NCBI GenBank assembly: GCA_003427395.1
Contig: BFEA01000042.1
Coordinates: forward strand, 3,125,090 to 3,151,443
Length of the DNA stretch: 26,354 nt
DNA from: Chara braunii
Taxonomy: Eukaryota > Streptophyta > Charophyceae > Charales > Characeae
Reading direction: 5' to 3'
A program made the position numbers and the translations under genes. The notes beneath the pieces were generated by a model. That model saw nothing but the letters and a program-made list of their open reading frames with translations. It searched no databases and was not told the origin of the DNA. This document shows, piece by piece, positions 1 to 8,829 of the stretch (positions are counted from its first letter, which is position 1; every line of letters begins with the position of its first letter).

Positions 1-330
1 CTTGCCGCTAAGGGATTTGTCGAGGGAGGAAGGCACTTCCTGTCCGTCAGAGCTAGGTTGATCGGTACTGGGGAGGGTTGTGGTGCCCTGTTACCCTAGC
101 AAAAGGGGGGTATGAGATCAAGAGTGCTCTGATACGTGGACTGAAAGCCTGGACTGACGCCCCATCTGTTGGAAGGGGGACTTTGGGATAGTAGGCAGTT
201 TTAGTCTCGTCCCCCCGCTCTTATATTTTTCTAAAGCTTGTCGAATGTTCTAAATTTTGGCCAATTAGATTTTCTAGTAGTTCCTAGTCTCATTTTCATG
301 AAATTTTCTGACGAGTTTTCTGAACGTACT
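1..330. other. Unassigned sequence at left edge
   Basis: I see no convincing coding region, RNA or repeat here. The stretch has several short G runs and C runs and short stop-bounded frames on both strands. It may be the inner part of a repeat that continues left of the window. Confidence 0.4.
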
Positions 331-332
331 CG

Positions 333-443
333 TCATGGGACGGTGGGCCCGGTTCCCAGTTTGTGCCAATTTGTGAGGATATGGTTGTATCTATTGGACG
401 CTGGACCCAGTTTCCAGCAGGTGCTGCTCCCCACCAATAGATG
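333..443 (-). repeat. Dispersed GGGGAGCAGC-type repeat, copy 1
   Basis: Read on the minus strand, this contains a CATCTATTGGTGGGGAGCAG start and a CTGGAAACTGGGTCCAGCG continuation. Close relatives occur at 2669-2718 and 5889-5940 on the plus strand and at 26284-26346 on the minus strand. A second partial copy lies just upstream at 333-365 (GGGACGGTGGGCCCGG). Presence in both orientations with a sharp start suggests the terminus of a mobile element. An A-rich run (about 459-487) follows. The family is not one I can name. Confidence 0.6.
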
Positions 444-707
444 GAGCTCGTTTTTTCCAAAAAAAAAAAAAAAGAAAAAAAAAAAAAGAGTTTTTTCTAT
501 TGCCCCAGGATTTCAAAAGGAGTGTCTAACGACGCATTGGAACCACTCGTTCGTGAATAAGCCATAGTAGGACACCACGTAACACGAACGTGTGTCAAAG
601 CCCCCTCCTCTGAGGTAGCAATCAATGCTGTTGACAAAATCCTTCCCTGTTTTTTACTCAAGAAAGTGAGAGGGGGGTGAGGGGAAGGGTCACATTGTAT
701 GTGTTAG

Positions 708-935
708 ACCACCAATACGTCTCCCACCCATTTTGCAGAAACACGTAGTGCATGCTGGCCCGTCAGGCAGGATGCACCGGGGTCCATTTTCAGCCTAAGT
801 TCACCCAAGTGAAACAGGTTGCATGTGGGGCCTGTTTTGCCTAGATGGGTTTCGGGCACACCCCCATGCATGCCGCCCGACGTGCCAGGATCCACAGTGC
901 GTTTCTGGAAAATGGATGGGAAACTTACTGGTGGC
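708..935. mobile_element. Fold-back element with ~75-bp inverted arms, TTAA-like flanks
   Basis: The left arm (about 708-784) and the reverse complement of the right arm (about 855-935) match over most of their length; both contain CCATTTT-CAGAAAC and similar blocks. The outer ends read ACCACCAATAC and, reversed, GCCACCAGTAAG. The flanks are TTAG (704-707) and TTAA (936-939), consistent with a TTAA target duplication with one mutation. No transposase is encoded, so this would be a non-autonomous MITE. The same terminal ACCACCAGTAC occurs at 5731 and, closely, at 4342. Confidence 0.65.
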
Positions 936-939
936 TTAA

Positions 940-1297
940 AGGACTAGTTGTTGCAAACCTCTTTTTCCTTGTCCTGATTTTGGCCCGGCACTAGGAAGTC
1001 TGAACTGTCTCGGCACACACGATTTGCCTGGAACCAGCAACCTTTTCGCAGTGGACAATCTGACCCTTCCCACGGCTGCATGTTAACTGAAGGGGGTTTT
1101 GCCAAAGGTTGGGCCAAGAACTGGCCCAGCACAGGAGACCCCAAAATGCTGCCCGACGAACCAAACCTGTCCCCTCCAGGCTAATACGTTGAAAGCACGG
1201 CCTGAGTGTACATGGCCTCTACTTCTTCATAGGCGCTTTTGCTGGTGGTTGAACTGTGTGGAAGAAAAATGGAAGGCTGGGCCTGAGGCTGTCTGGG
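940..1297. other. Unassigned spacer
   Basis: I see no gene, RNA or clear repeat in this stretch. Short ORFs on both strands have no recognisable motif and overlap one another, as expected by chance. Confidence 0.4.
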
Positions 1298-1420
1298 TAC
1301 CAGCTACCTTAATATGGTAATTATAAGGTCGTAATACGGTGCTACGTTTCAGTTCACAATCCAGCTATGTTTCAGTTCACAATCCAGCAGGTCAAGTTCC
1401 CCGCCAATGGAAACTAAGGA
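1297..1420 (+). repeat. Direct repeat, copy 1 of 2 (partner at 2897-3030)
   Basis: It starts GGGTACCAGCTACC and includes TTTCAGTTCACAATC and a CCAGCAGGTC-AGTTCCCC-CCAATGG ending; the same blocks appear in the same order at 2897-3030. In this copy the TTTCAGTTCACAATCCAGC segment is itself doubled. The ending resembles the reversed GGGGAGC repeat, so this is probably one end of the same dispersed family. Confidence 0.55.
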
Positions 1421-1783
1421 GCAATGATCAGCAACACCTCCATCCAGATGGTGCTCTTTATCACCAGCAGGTAGTGCCGTACCCCCGTTCACCGTTCACG
1501 GCCCTGGTGAACGCGGGCCGGTCACCGGTCATGTTTTTCGTGACCGGTTGTCTTTTTTTTTTTTTTTCAGTGGTAGGGGGGCTGCCAATTTTTTAAATTT
1601 GTTTTTTCGATCGGAAAATATTTTATTTTATTTTTTGGAAAAAAAAAAAAAAGGTCGGGCCTCGTTTCCGGACAGGAGGGTTGGCCAACTTGGCTGTTGG
1701 GTTGTCGGTGGTCGACCAGGCCCTTCGCATAAAGCACCAACTGCAACGGGGGTCTTCATTCACTCTAATTTTACTGGCCTCTG

Positions 1784-1785
<2 letters not shown>

Positions 1786-1838
<53 letters not shown>
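1786..1838. repeat. (GA)n microsatellite
   Basis: A nearly perfect GA dinucleotide tract. The Arg/Glu and Leu/Ser reading frames that cross it are artefacts of the repeat. Confidence 0.97.
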
Positions 1839-1843
<5 letters not shown>

Positions 1844-1908
1844 CTGCGCCAACCCCCCACAAATTTGTTTATTTTTTTTCCCCTGTTTTTGACGCTTGTC
1901 CAGCAGGG

Positions 1909-2050
1909 TCCTGCGCCNCCCCCCNCCNCCNCCCCCAAAGTTTTTTTTTTTTATCCAAGACACCCCACTGTTTTTTTTTTTTGTTTTTTTTTTTTCACGC
2001 TTGAAAGGCATGGGGGNGTAGAAGGCCCCCNCNCCNCCCCCCNCCCGNCC
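1909..2050. other. C/G homopolymer patches with single Ns
   Basis: Isolated N bases sit inside poly-C runs at 1918, 1925, 1928, 1931, 2031, 2033, 2036, 2043 and 2048 and next to a poly-G run at 2017, separated by long T runs. This is the pattern of ambiguous base calls in homopolymers, so length and base content here are unreliable. Confidence 0.85.
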
Positions 2051-2220
2051 CGATCCCAACCGTAGGGGCACCCACGTGGCAGGAAAACCCGTGAACGGCC
2101 GTTCACGGATTCTGGCCCCGCCGGTCACGTTCACCGGTGCCGGTCACGTTGACGGCGCAGGCACTTCCAGCAGGACTGAAGGTTGCATCTTTTTTTTTTG
2201 AGAAAGGGCGAGGTCATGGT

Positions 2221-2652
2221 TTGAGTTTGTAAATGCATTTCAAACTTCCCTTTCGCAGTACAGTCCGGTCCGAAGTTTACAATGCAGTCGAAACTCCGCT
2301 TTCAAATTGCAGAAAAGTTGCACTGCGGAGTTTCTAACTGCAATTCAGTCAGGCACGTGGCCGTTTTTTTTTTTTTTTTTTTTTTTTTCCCTCTGGGTGT
2401 GGCGAAGGCCCAAGACATCTCGTCGTGTGGCTAGGCCACGGCCGAGATGCCTCGGCCACGACAGAGATTAGAAGGGCCAAAAAAAAAACAAAAAAAAACC
2501 GTGCCTGACTGAACTGCACGGTGCGACTTTTCTGCAAAGCGGAGTCTCGACTGCATTGTAAAGTTCGGACCGGACTGTACTGCGAAACGGCAGTTTGAAA
2601 TGAATTTGCAAACTGCTTTAAATTTGTGACTGCCCCCTAGTTACCCCCCTTT
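2221..2652. mobile_element. Large fold-back element, family F copy 1
   Basis: The left arm (2221-2363) and right arm (2499-2620) are long imperfect inverted repeats sharing CAGTACAGTCCGGTCCGAA, TTACAATGCAGTCGA and CAGTCAGGCACG. The right end continues as TTTGTGACTGCCCCCTAGTT and a C run, matching the right end of the element at 3773-3966 and, reversed, the left end of the one at 5273. The loop (2364-2498) has a 25-T run and a segment with GAGATGCCTCGGCCAC-like words related to the tandem array at 3465-3768. No protein is encoded. The outer left end is diverged. Confidence 0.75.
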
Positions 2653-2668
2653 TTCTTTTTTAACACTG

Positions 2669-2718
2669 CAATCTATTTGTGGGGAGCAGCATGTGCTGGG
2701 AACTGGGCCCAGTGTCCC
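2669..2718 (+). repeat. Dispersed GGGGAGCAGC-type repeat, copy 2
   Basis: It begins AATCTATTTGTGGGGAGCAG and runs through TGTGCTGGGAACTGGGCCCA. It is nearly the same as 5889-5940 and the reverse of 26284-26346. With the reversed relative at 3000-3030 it may bound a ~360-bp element (2669-3030). Confidence 0.65.
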
Positions 2719-2896
2719 TCACAATAATATTACATCAGATTACAACGAGCATTTTACGATACATCTGATGAACGACTGAAGGTTTTGCATCTTGATGTTC
2801 GATGGGGAAAAGAAAAAGAGGATTGAACTTGTTGAAGCATAATTCTGCTGGGGGAGAAACGAGAGAAAAGGAAAATTATGGTGAATAAAGCCCATA

Positions 2897-3030
2897 AATG
2901 GGTACCAGCTACCCTATAATTGTCGTATAGGGTCCTATGGTGCTATTTTTCAGTTCACAATCTATTATGGGACCAGATCCAAGAACTCTGTCCATTTTGT
3001 ATCCAGCAGGTCCAGCTCCCCACCAATGGA
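2897..3030 (+). repeat. Direct repeat, copy 2 of 2 (partner at 1297-1420)
   Basis: It shares GGGTACCAGCTACC, the TTTCAGTTCACAATC block and the CCAGCAGGTC-AGCTCCCCACCAATGG ending with 1297-1420. The middle (about 2963-3000) has extra sequence absent from copy 1. Confidence 0.55.
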
Positions 3031-3337
3031 AAGGTGTCATCATCAGGAACATAATTTTTTTTTTCTTTTTTGGGGTGGGAAACTGCTCGTGGGTCACATT
3101 TTTAGTTCGAAATGGGCAGGAAAAAACAGGTACTGGCAGAATGGCCAGGGCCAGAGTTCTAAAAGGCAAAAAAAACATTACCTGGTAGGCAGAGGGCCTC
3201 AGTTTGTTACAGCAGAACAAGCCTGTCAGGCATATCTTGCTTTAAATTTCCCTTTTGTTGTTGTTCTTGTTTGCTAACTGCAGTGATGACCGCGGGGCTA
3301 TAACGCCTGAGGCTCACGGAGGGCGCACTCTCACAGG

Positions 3338-3464
3338 TTCTACAGATTCTGTATCCAGCTGCTTAAAGTTTCACGACCATTCTACAGATTCTGTATCCAG
3401 CTGCTTTCATGACCGTAAAATACAAGGGTTGTTGCTGAGTACCAGAAAATGAAATACAAGGGTT
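3338..3464 (+). repeat. Two short duplications before the 37-bp array
   Basis: A 27-base segment containing TCTACAGATTCTGTATCCAG is present at 3338-3364 and exactly repeated at 3380-3406. AAATACAAGGGTTG occurs at 3418-3431 and 3452-3465, its last base being the first of the tandem array. The nested short duplications suggest repeated slippage or repair events. Confidence 0.8.
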
Positions 3465-3768
3465 GAGATGTCAGCCACGCCCGTGGCCGGGCCACGGCTG
3501 AGATGTCCAGGGCACGCTAGTGGCTGGGTCATGGCCGCGATGTCTAGGCCACACCCGTGGCTGAGCCACGGATGAGATGTCTAGGCCATGCCCGTGGCTG
3601 GGCCATGGCTGGGCCATGGCCGAGATGTCTACGCCACGCCCGTGGCTGGGCCATGGCCGAGATGTCTAGGTCGCATGCCTGGTCCAGATGTCTAGGCAAC
3701 GCCCATGGCTGGGCACGACCGAGATGTCTAGGCCCGTGGCTGGGCAAGGACAGAGATGTCTAGGCCAC
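3465..3768 (+). repeat. 37-bp minisatellite, about 8 copies
   Basis: The unit starts GAGATGTCTAGGCCACGCCC and continues GTGGCTGGGCCATGGCC. About eight copies are visible, with lengths from roughly 27 to 48 bases, plus a final 16-base partial copy. The unit is rich in near-palindromes (CCACGCCCGTGG, GGCCATGGCC). The last partial unit directly abuts the inverted-repeat element at 3773. Related words lie in the loop of the element at 2221-2652. The long ORFs on both strands are by-products of the repeat. Confidence 0.9.
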
Positions 3769-3772
3769 AGTA

Positions 3773-3966
3773 CAGTCACAAAAACGAGTTATAATTGCAC
3801 TACGGGGCAAGATACAGCTTGCAATTCAATTCGCACTTCAGGCACCCTACCTGGCCAGAAAGCTGGGTTGTATAGTACATCGCCCGAACTGCAATTCGAA
3901 ACTGTACTTTGGCCCCTAGTGCAATCAATTATAACTCGTCTTTGTGACTCCTGTCTAGTTTCCCCC
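3773..3966. mobile_element. Fold-back element, family F copy 2
   Basis: The left arm begins CAGTCACAAAAACGAGTTAT with AATTGCACT following; the right arm carries AGTGCAATCAATTATAACTC then GTCTTTGTGACT. The interior (GCACCCTACCTGGCCAGAAA and on) is nearly the same as 5349-5380. The right end, TTTGTGACTCCTGTCTAGTT plus a C run, matches the end of the element at 2221-2652. The left end is cut or hidden by the tandem array. It is non-coding. Confidence 0.8.
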
Positions 3967-4002
3967 AAAAAGGGTTAAAAAAAAAGAAAGGCCCCTTGTA
4001 GA

Positions 4003-4062
4003 GGCGACATTGCTCAATGATTGAAGGAAAACTACAAAAAAATTGTCTGCGGCTTCGATTCC
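4003..4062 (+). repeat. tRNA-like segment, possible SINE head
   Basis: A-box-like TTGCTCAATGATTGAAGG (about 4010-4027) and B-box-like GGCTTCGATTCC (4051-4062) lie 43 bases apart, close to tRNA spacing, and T8, the GCTC D-stem and A14 are in place. The D-stem 3' side, the T-stem pairing and the acceptor 3' strand are missing, so it is not a functional tRNA. It could be a decayed tRNA-derived SINE head or chance. Confidence 0.2.
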
Positions 4063-4340
4063 ATCGGGAATCGAACTTGGGTCTGCACCTTCTCCATTAA
4101 AAGGGAAACAGGGGCTCAAAGAGAGAAGCACACAGCGTTTTCAGCGCCACTTTCTTGAAAGTAGAGCACCCAGAAATGGCCGCGTGGAAGTGGAAAGGCG
4201 CATCACCCCTCGTAATGATGAAACACAAAAATTGAAAGGCGGGGTGGGGGGGGGGGGGGGGTTCCAGAAAATGACAAATGTCAGAAAGTACGGGTGACTG
4301 AGACAGCCAGTGTGGCAGTGGAGGATGGAGGAACAGGTGT

Positions 4341-4480
4341 AAACCACCAGTCCATGGGCCTCGCTCCACTACTCTAGAAATGTGCAAAACGAGAGTGAAT
4401 CTTCCGCTAACATCGAAAGATACGCCGTAATGATTTTTGTCTTTTGTCCATGTAGAGAGTAGTGGAGCGAGGCCCCATGG
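4341..4480. mobile_element. Fold-back element related to the TTAA family
   Basis: A 24-base arm at 4352-4375 (starts CCATGGGCCTCGCTCCACTA) is mirrored at 4456-4480 with one extra C. The left end AAACCACCAGTCCATGG closely matches 5729-5747. The right end lacks the matching GGTGGTTT, so the outer right terminus is lost or diverged. About 80 bases separate the arms and nothing is encoded. Confidence 0.65.
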
Positions 4481-4499
4481 CGCTATTTCGCTCCAGAAA

Positions 4500-5270
4500 G
4501 GCCAGATCTGTATTAGACTGTATACACACGCTGTGACTTTCGGGGCTTGGCCTTCCAGATGTGTTTCTGATCGCACCAGCCAAAATGCAAAACGTTTGTG
4601 CTGGGTGGTCCATTTCTTTTTGTTTGGCACGCACCAGAAGCAGATCAAAAAAAAAAAAAAAAAAAAAAAGCACTTCGGCAAAAAGACGCTCGGATATACT
4701 GATGGTCTCACTCAGGGCATACTCACACTGGCACGTACAACAGCAAATTATATGTGAGCCAATTTGCGATTATAGGGCACTTCTCAGTCAGTGACACACC
4801 GCGCAGTGCCACCTGTATACATCACAAAACACAAAGGACACAATCTCTGCCTGCTCTAGGAATGCGATTGATTATACGGCCCGCGGGGCCACACAGCACC
4901 ATGCATAAAAATCCATCCCTTTTTCCGATTTTTTCCCCTTTTTTGTTCTTACGAGAGCTGCCCACCAAACGTCGAATTCTTTTTTTTTGTTTCCAGAAAG
5001 AAACAGGCCTAAAAGAAATACCCAATTGCGGGGATCTCCAGAGATTCCCGCAAAATATGTAACCCCACAGATGTCCAAGCGGCTGACATTTACGTGCCCA
5101 TTTGTGTGAAAAAGCAAAATACATAGCCCTTGTGTCCCAAAAAATCACCTACAATTAACTATTTTATTTTATGAAAATGCATGCTAGTGTGAGTACGCCC
5201 TCAGAGAGGAACTTTGGATAGATTGAAAAGGAGGGATTCGAAGGGGGAGGAGAGAGGGGGGAGGGGAGGC
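4500..5270. other. Unassigned spacer with A run
   Basis: It contains a poly-A tract at about 4648-4669 and purine-rich sequence near 5220-5275. The overlapping ORFs on both strands show no recognisable domain. I see no gene. Confidence 0.4.
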
Positions 5271-5272
5271 AA

Positions 5273-5420
5273 GGGGTAACTTTAGTGGAGTCCCAAAAAC
5301 GAGTTATAATTGCACTATGGGGGAAGATACAGTTTGCAATTGCATTTCGGGCACCCTACCTGGCCAGAAAGCTGGGTTGTATACACTGCCCCAACTGCAT
5401 TTCAAAACTGCATTTCAAAC
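5273..5420 (+). mobile_element. Fold-back family F, copy 3, lacking its right arm
   Basis: The left terminus GGGGTAACTTTAGTGGAGTC followed by CCAAAAACG is the reverse complement type of the right termini at 2625-2652 and 3942-3966. The interior matches 3773-3920 closely (GTTATAATTGCACTA, GCACCCTACCTGGCCAGAAA, GCTGGGTTGTATA). The mirror arm is missing: sequence changes after about 5420 and a T run follows at 5467. Confidence 0.7.
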
Positions 5421-5693
5421 CCCTCATTCGCCAAGTAGAAGGGGTGGTAGGAGCAGCCCCTGCTACTTTTTTTTTTTTTTTTTTTTTTTTTATTACTCAC
5501 GAGACTCCCATCCTACCACCTCTCTCTTGACATATCTCCTGGCGCAGCCCCACATCTTTCTCTATCTTACCTCTATTGGAGGAACATCACTCTCTACTGG
5601 AGCAACCTGACCAGACAGCGGACGCGGGCACTGAGACGGGGCCAGTTGCTCCATTCTATTGGTTGGGATCTTCACTGAACCTATTAGCATTGA

Positions 5694-5730
<37 letters not shown>

Positions 5731-5732
<2 letters not shown>

Positions 5733-5880
5733 CACCAGTACATGGCCCAGCTATCAGCCGCGGAAAAAAATAGAGTCGAAACATTTCTAGTTGGATGAAT
5801 TTGGGCGCTCCTGTAGTGGCCCGTACGTTTCCTAAAATCGCGTAGCGTTAACCGGCACGACTTTAGGAAGTACTGGTGGT
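5731..5880. mobile_element. 150-bp TTAA-flanked MITE
   Basis: Perfect 11-base terminal inverted repeats, ACCACCAGTAC (5731-5741) and GTACTGGTGGT (5870-5880), are flanked on both sides by TTAA (5727-5730 and 5881-5884). TTAA duplications are typical of piggyBac-type transposition; the TIR itself is not one I recognise. An inner pair, CCTAAAATCG and CGACTTTAGG, adds a second hairpin. It is non-coding and has relatives at 708-935 and 4341-4480. Confidence 0.7.
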
Positions 5881-5888
5881 TTAACAGT

Positions 5889-5940
5889 GCTCCAATCTAT
5901 TTGTGGGGAGCAACATGTGCTGGGAACTGAGCCCAGCAGC
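5889..5940 (+). repeat. Dispersed GGGGAGCAGC-type repeat, copy 3
   Basis: It begins CCAATCTATTTGTGGGGAGC and continues with ATGTGCTGGGAACTGAGCCC. It starts a few bases after the TTAA at 5881-5884. Confidence 0.65.
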
Positions 5941-6262
5941 CCTTCCTGAGAATTTTCAGCAGGATTGAGATACCGGCGCCATTACGGGAAGAGGGGGAAG
6001 AGGATGAAGAGGCCGGAAGGCGACTGGCCGAAACCGGTAGAGTCAGTTCGCAAAGCCGTCTCGATTTTTTTCAAGCTAATCTTCCGCAGCCAGACTGCGC
6101 TTGGGAGATTTTGAGATTCACGGGGATGCTCGCCTACGTTTCTAAGCTTTTTTTTTTTCCCCCCCCTTGTTTCCAACTGACTTTTCATTAAATTTCGAAT
6201 ATAAGTTTTCACATGCAATGAATTTGTACTACAATTCCCCTCCCTCTTTTTTGTATGTTTTT

Positions 6263-6374
6263 TCGGAAGTTGGTGCCAATAACTTAGTGAAGTTAGTGTG
6301 AATGCATCCTGCCTTCAATCGGAAGTTGGTGCCTATAACTTAGTGAAGTTAGTGTGAATGCATCCTGCCTTAAA
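6263..6374 (+). repeat. 56-bp tandem duplication
   Basis: Two adjacent units of 56 bases start TCGGAAGTTGGTGCC at 6263 and 6319. They differ at only a few positions (CCAATAAC versus CCTATAAC, and at the 3' end), so the duplication is recent or well conserved. Confidence 0.9.
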
Positions 6375-6490
6375 TCAAGGAACCAAAGCATCTGGAAGGG
6401 TCAAAAGTAAGTTTAAGTAACAACAAAATAATCCTTGTTCAATTTCGTGGTGCGGGCAAACTATAAATTTAACGAACAGTCAGATCTTCA

Positions 6491-6495
<5 letters not shown>

Positions 6496-6553
<58 letters not shown>
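6496..6553. repeat. (CT)n microsatellite
   Basis: A 58-base perfect CT tract. Confidence 0.97.
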
Positions 6554-6556
<3 letters not shown>

Positions 6557-6933
6557 GGATACCTATTCCATTGTCTCTCTCCCTTCCCCCTACCGTGTCT
6601 TCTGCGTCCAAATGTGAGTCACTGAGTCAGGTATTTGCTACTTGCCTCAATCATCAGTTCAGCCCAAAATTTCCTGGCTTCGGCTGAGAACTACAGGAAT
6701 TTTTGTGAAAATTGCTGGACAGCCTGGACCACTGAAAAAATTCTGAGAAAAAAAAATTAATAGCAAATTCCAGTTAAAACACCCCACCACCTGAACCACC
6801 CTGCTATCCGGACTCCCCTATCCAGCAATACCGGTTGGTAAGAATTGATCCTAGAAACCCGGCATGAAGAAAGGACTAAGTACCCACAAAAAACACAATG
6901 GGAATCCGATGCAGATCTGTGAAACCGCGCGCT

Positions 6934-6984
6934 GATTGAGCGCAGGGTAGGAGCTCAAATAAAATTTTTGAGCTCCGCTCAATC
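6934..6984. repeat. Imperfect palindrome with GAGCG motifs
   Basis: GATTGAGCG and GAGCTCAAAT on the left mirror TTTGAGCTC and CGCTCAATC on the right. TTGAGCG words recur to about 7030. It may be a small hairpin or part of an element end; no function can be given. Confidence 0.55.
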
Positions 6985-7080
6985 CCGCGCTCAAAACTTC
7001 AAAAGCGCTTGAGCGGGGTTTGAGCGGGCGCGGGAGTATTTTTTTCCCCAGTAAAAAAATAAGCAAAAAGAAAAACACAA

Positions 7081-7390
7081 AATACAGGGTTGTAGATCGT
7101 TTTGAGATCTACAACCTTGTATTTGTTATTTTATTTTTTGAAGTCTTTCGGTTTAAAAAAAAAAATCAAAAACATAAATGAAAGGAAAAAAAAAAAAAAA
7201 AAACATGAAATGGGTGGGTTTTTCTTTTCTTTCACAGAGATTTTTTTGCAGGCAAAAAATTAACAAACCAATTAATAAAAAATATAGTCTTGTAGATATT
7301 TAGGAGATCTACGACCCCAAATTTTTGTGTGCATTTTTTCGAAGTTCATATATGTTAAAAAAAACGAAAAACATAAAAACGAGAAAAAAA
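7081..7390 (+). repeat. Two diverged direct repeats, each headed by a GTAGAT hairpin
   Basis: An 18-bp stem (7081-7098 with 7106-7123, one mismatch) centred on GGTTGTAGATC is followed by T-rich and A-rich sequence ending AAAAACATAAATGA. A weaker version of the same order, CTTGTAGATATTTAGGAGATCTACGAC then GAAAAACATAAAAACGA in pieces, runs from about 7285 to 7390. The spacing between the two hairpins is about 195 bases. Confidence 0.55.
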
Positions 7391-7412
7391 GACACTCACA
7401 GCCCGGGCCTGC

Positions 7413-7548
7413 CCACACACACACATGAACACACACCCACACACGGGCACACACACACACACACACACACGCATAGACACACACACACACACACACACAC
7501 ATAGACACACACACACACACACACAGATTAGAGAGAGAGAGAGAGAGT
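7413..7548. repeat. Compound (CA)n-(GA)n microsatellite
   Basis: Interrupted CA repeats run to about 7524 and are followed by GA repeats to about 7548. The Thr/His-rich reading frame across it is a repeat artefact. CCACC-rich sequence and a patch of GCGCGC words (7660-7780) follow. Confidence 0.95.
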
Positions 7549-7937
7549 CACCACCTCCCCCACCACCCCCCACCCCCCACCCCTCCCAAAATCACCCCCA
7601 ACCACCCAACTTTGTTTTTATGCGCAAAACCCCCCACGACATCCCCTGCCTATGCGCAACCCCATGGTGCGCGTGCGCTGATGTTTTGACGCGCGCGTGC
7701 CTTAAAACGCTTCAAATGCGCGGCGCGGGGGTCTTTAAGCGCGCTCTTAAGCGCGCGCGCCCACCCTTAAGCGCGCTCATACGGTTTCATAGATGCAGAC
7801 GAGTGGTGGACAGTCCTGAATGGACCTGAACTAATCACAACCGGTCAGAACCCTCCTTCCCAAAATGAGTTCACCAGAATCACCAGACTGAGTGAGGATG
7901 TGGAAAATTTTAAGAGTAATGGGGTCAGATCAAAAGA

Positions 7938-8411
7938 AAGGGATAATTGGTAGACAGAGCCCACGCCAAAACCTATTCGGTTCTGGCCACCCAAAACGCG
8001 GCCGTGTGGTACTACGGGCCCAATGACTTCCATGTTGGTTACTACAGGTCCACGCGCCGCTCCAAGGGACCAAGGGTACTAGGGGATCATGAATCTGCCA
8101 AATAACAGCGCCAGACTCATTTTGATGCAAACGAGGCCAAGGGTGGTACCGCTGAAGTGCAGAATGAGGACCAGGTACGGTATTTTGAAAAAGAAGGGCC
8201 CTACCGGTTCATGAATCTGGCCCAAAAAATAGGACCAAATTCTTTAACTGGTAAAAACAAGCCCAGGGAGACGTGGCCACCCCGCGAAGGCGCCTTTCAC
8301 CCAGGCTGATGACGTTTGGGCCGGTAGTACCAAACGGTCGAGTTTCAGGTGCCCAAAACCGAAAAGGTTTTGGCGTGGGCTCTTTCTACCAATTATTCCC
8401 AAAAGGAAGGC
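7938..8411. mobile_element. Fold-back element with ~95-bp inverted arms
   Basis: The left arm (about 7938-8033) carries GGATAATTGGTAGACAGAGC, then CCACGCCAAAACC, a TTCGGTTCTGG block and TGGTACTACGGGCCCAA. The right arm (about 8300-8411) is its mirror, with GCCGGTAGTACCAAA, GGTTTTGGCGTGGGCTC and CTACCAATTATTCCC. The core (8034-8300) has two further related words (CATGAATCTG at 8088 and 8209). There is no transposase gene, so it is non-autonomous. Confidence 0.75.
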
Positions 8412-8487
8412 CTCAGGAGAAGTCCTGCGACTGGAAAGTCCTGTGAAGAAAAGGGGGGTAGACAGAGAGAAATGAGAGGGTATGGGG

Positions 8488-8493
8488 CACGCA

Positions 8494-8559
<66 letters not shown>
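8488..8559. repeat. Compound (CA)n-(GA)n microsatellite
   Basis: A short CA tract is followed directly by a long GA tract; the same CA-then-GA order occurs at 7413-7548. Confidence 0.95.
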
Positions 8560-8561
<2 letters not shown>

Positions 8562-8829
8562 CAAGCACGTGTGGACGGAAAAAAAAGAAGAAGAAAGAAA
8601 CAGGGCATGGACATATCGGCCTGCTAAACTCTGAACTTGTTTTTATAAGTTTTGTCCCATGTTTAATGCCGCAACATCTGCTGTTGTCATTATTGAAGTT
8701 ATCCGGCGGGCGAAATGGACCCAAGGGCTCAAATATCTAAAATTCCCACCATGATAAGTGCTTTGCACTGACCACCTGAGCACACAACATTCACTGTAAG
8801 GCTGTGTAAGCAGATGCGACCTCACTGCT

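Larger units (their letters stand above)
1481..2160. repeat. Region bounded by GTGAACGG / CCGGTCAC motif clusters
   Basis: Clusters of CGTTCAC, GTGAACG, CCGGTCAC and GTGACCGG lie at about 1486-1545 and again at 2089-2155. The second contains a perfect 20-base palindrome at 2089-2108 (CCGTGAACGGCCGTTCACGG). Between them are poly-T runs, a (GA)n tract and C-rich patches with Ns. The clusters could be ends of a composite element; I cannot name a family. Confidence 0.4.
5547..7181. repeat. Source segment of the exact 1,635-bp duplication
   Basis: This segment reappears at 15586-17220 with a constant offset of 10,039 and no difference I can find, including a 30-T run and a (CT)n tract of the same length. 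See the adaptor entry at 15561-15585. This copy is continuous with unique flanks and is the likelier genuine one. Confidence 0.9.

Noticed and set aside
1548-2134. Arg/Glu- and Leu/Ser-rich ORFs
   Set aside because: They translate the (GA)n tract, T runs and N-containing C runs.
3465-3768. CRISPR-like array
   Set aside because: Units are contiguous with no unique spacers, vary in length and lie in a eukaryotic repeat context; it is a minisatellite.
4097-4711. 204-residue minus-strand ORF
   Set aside because: It crosses a fold-back element, a poly-C/poly-G run and a poly-A run; composition follows these repeats.
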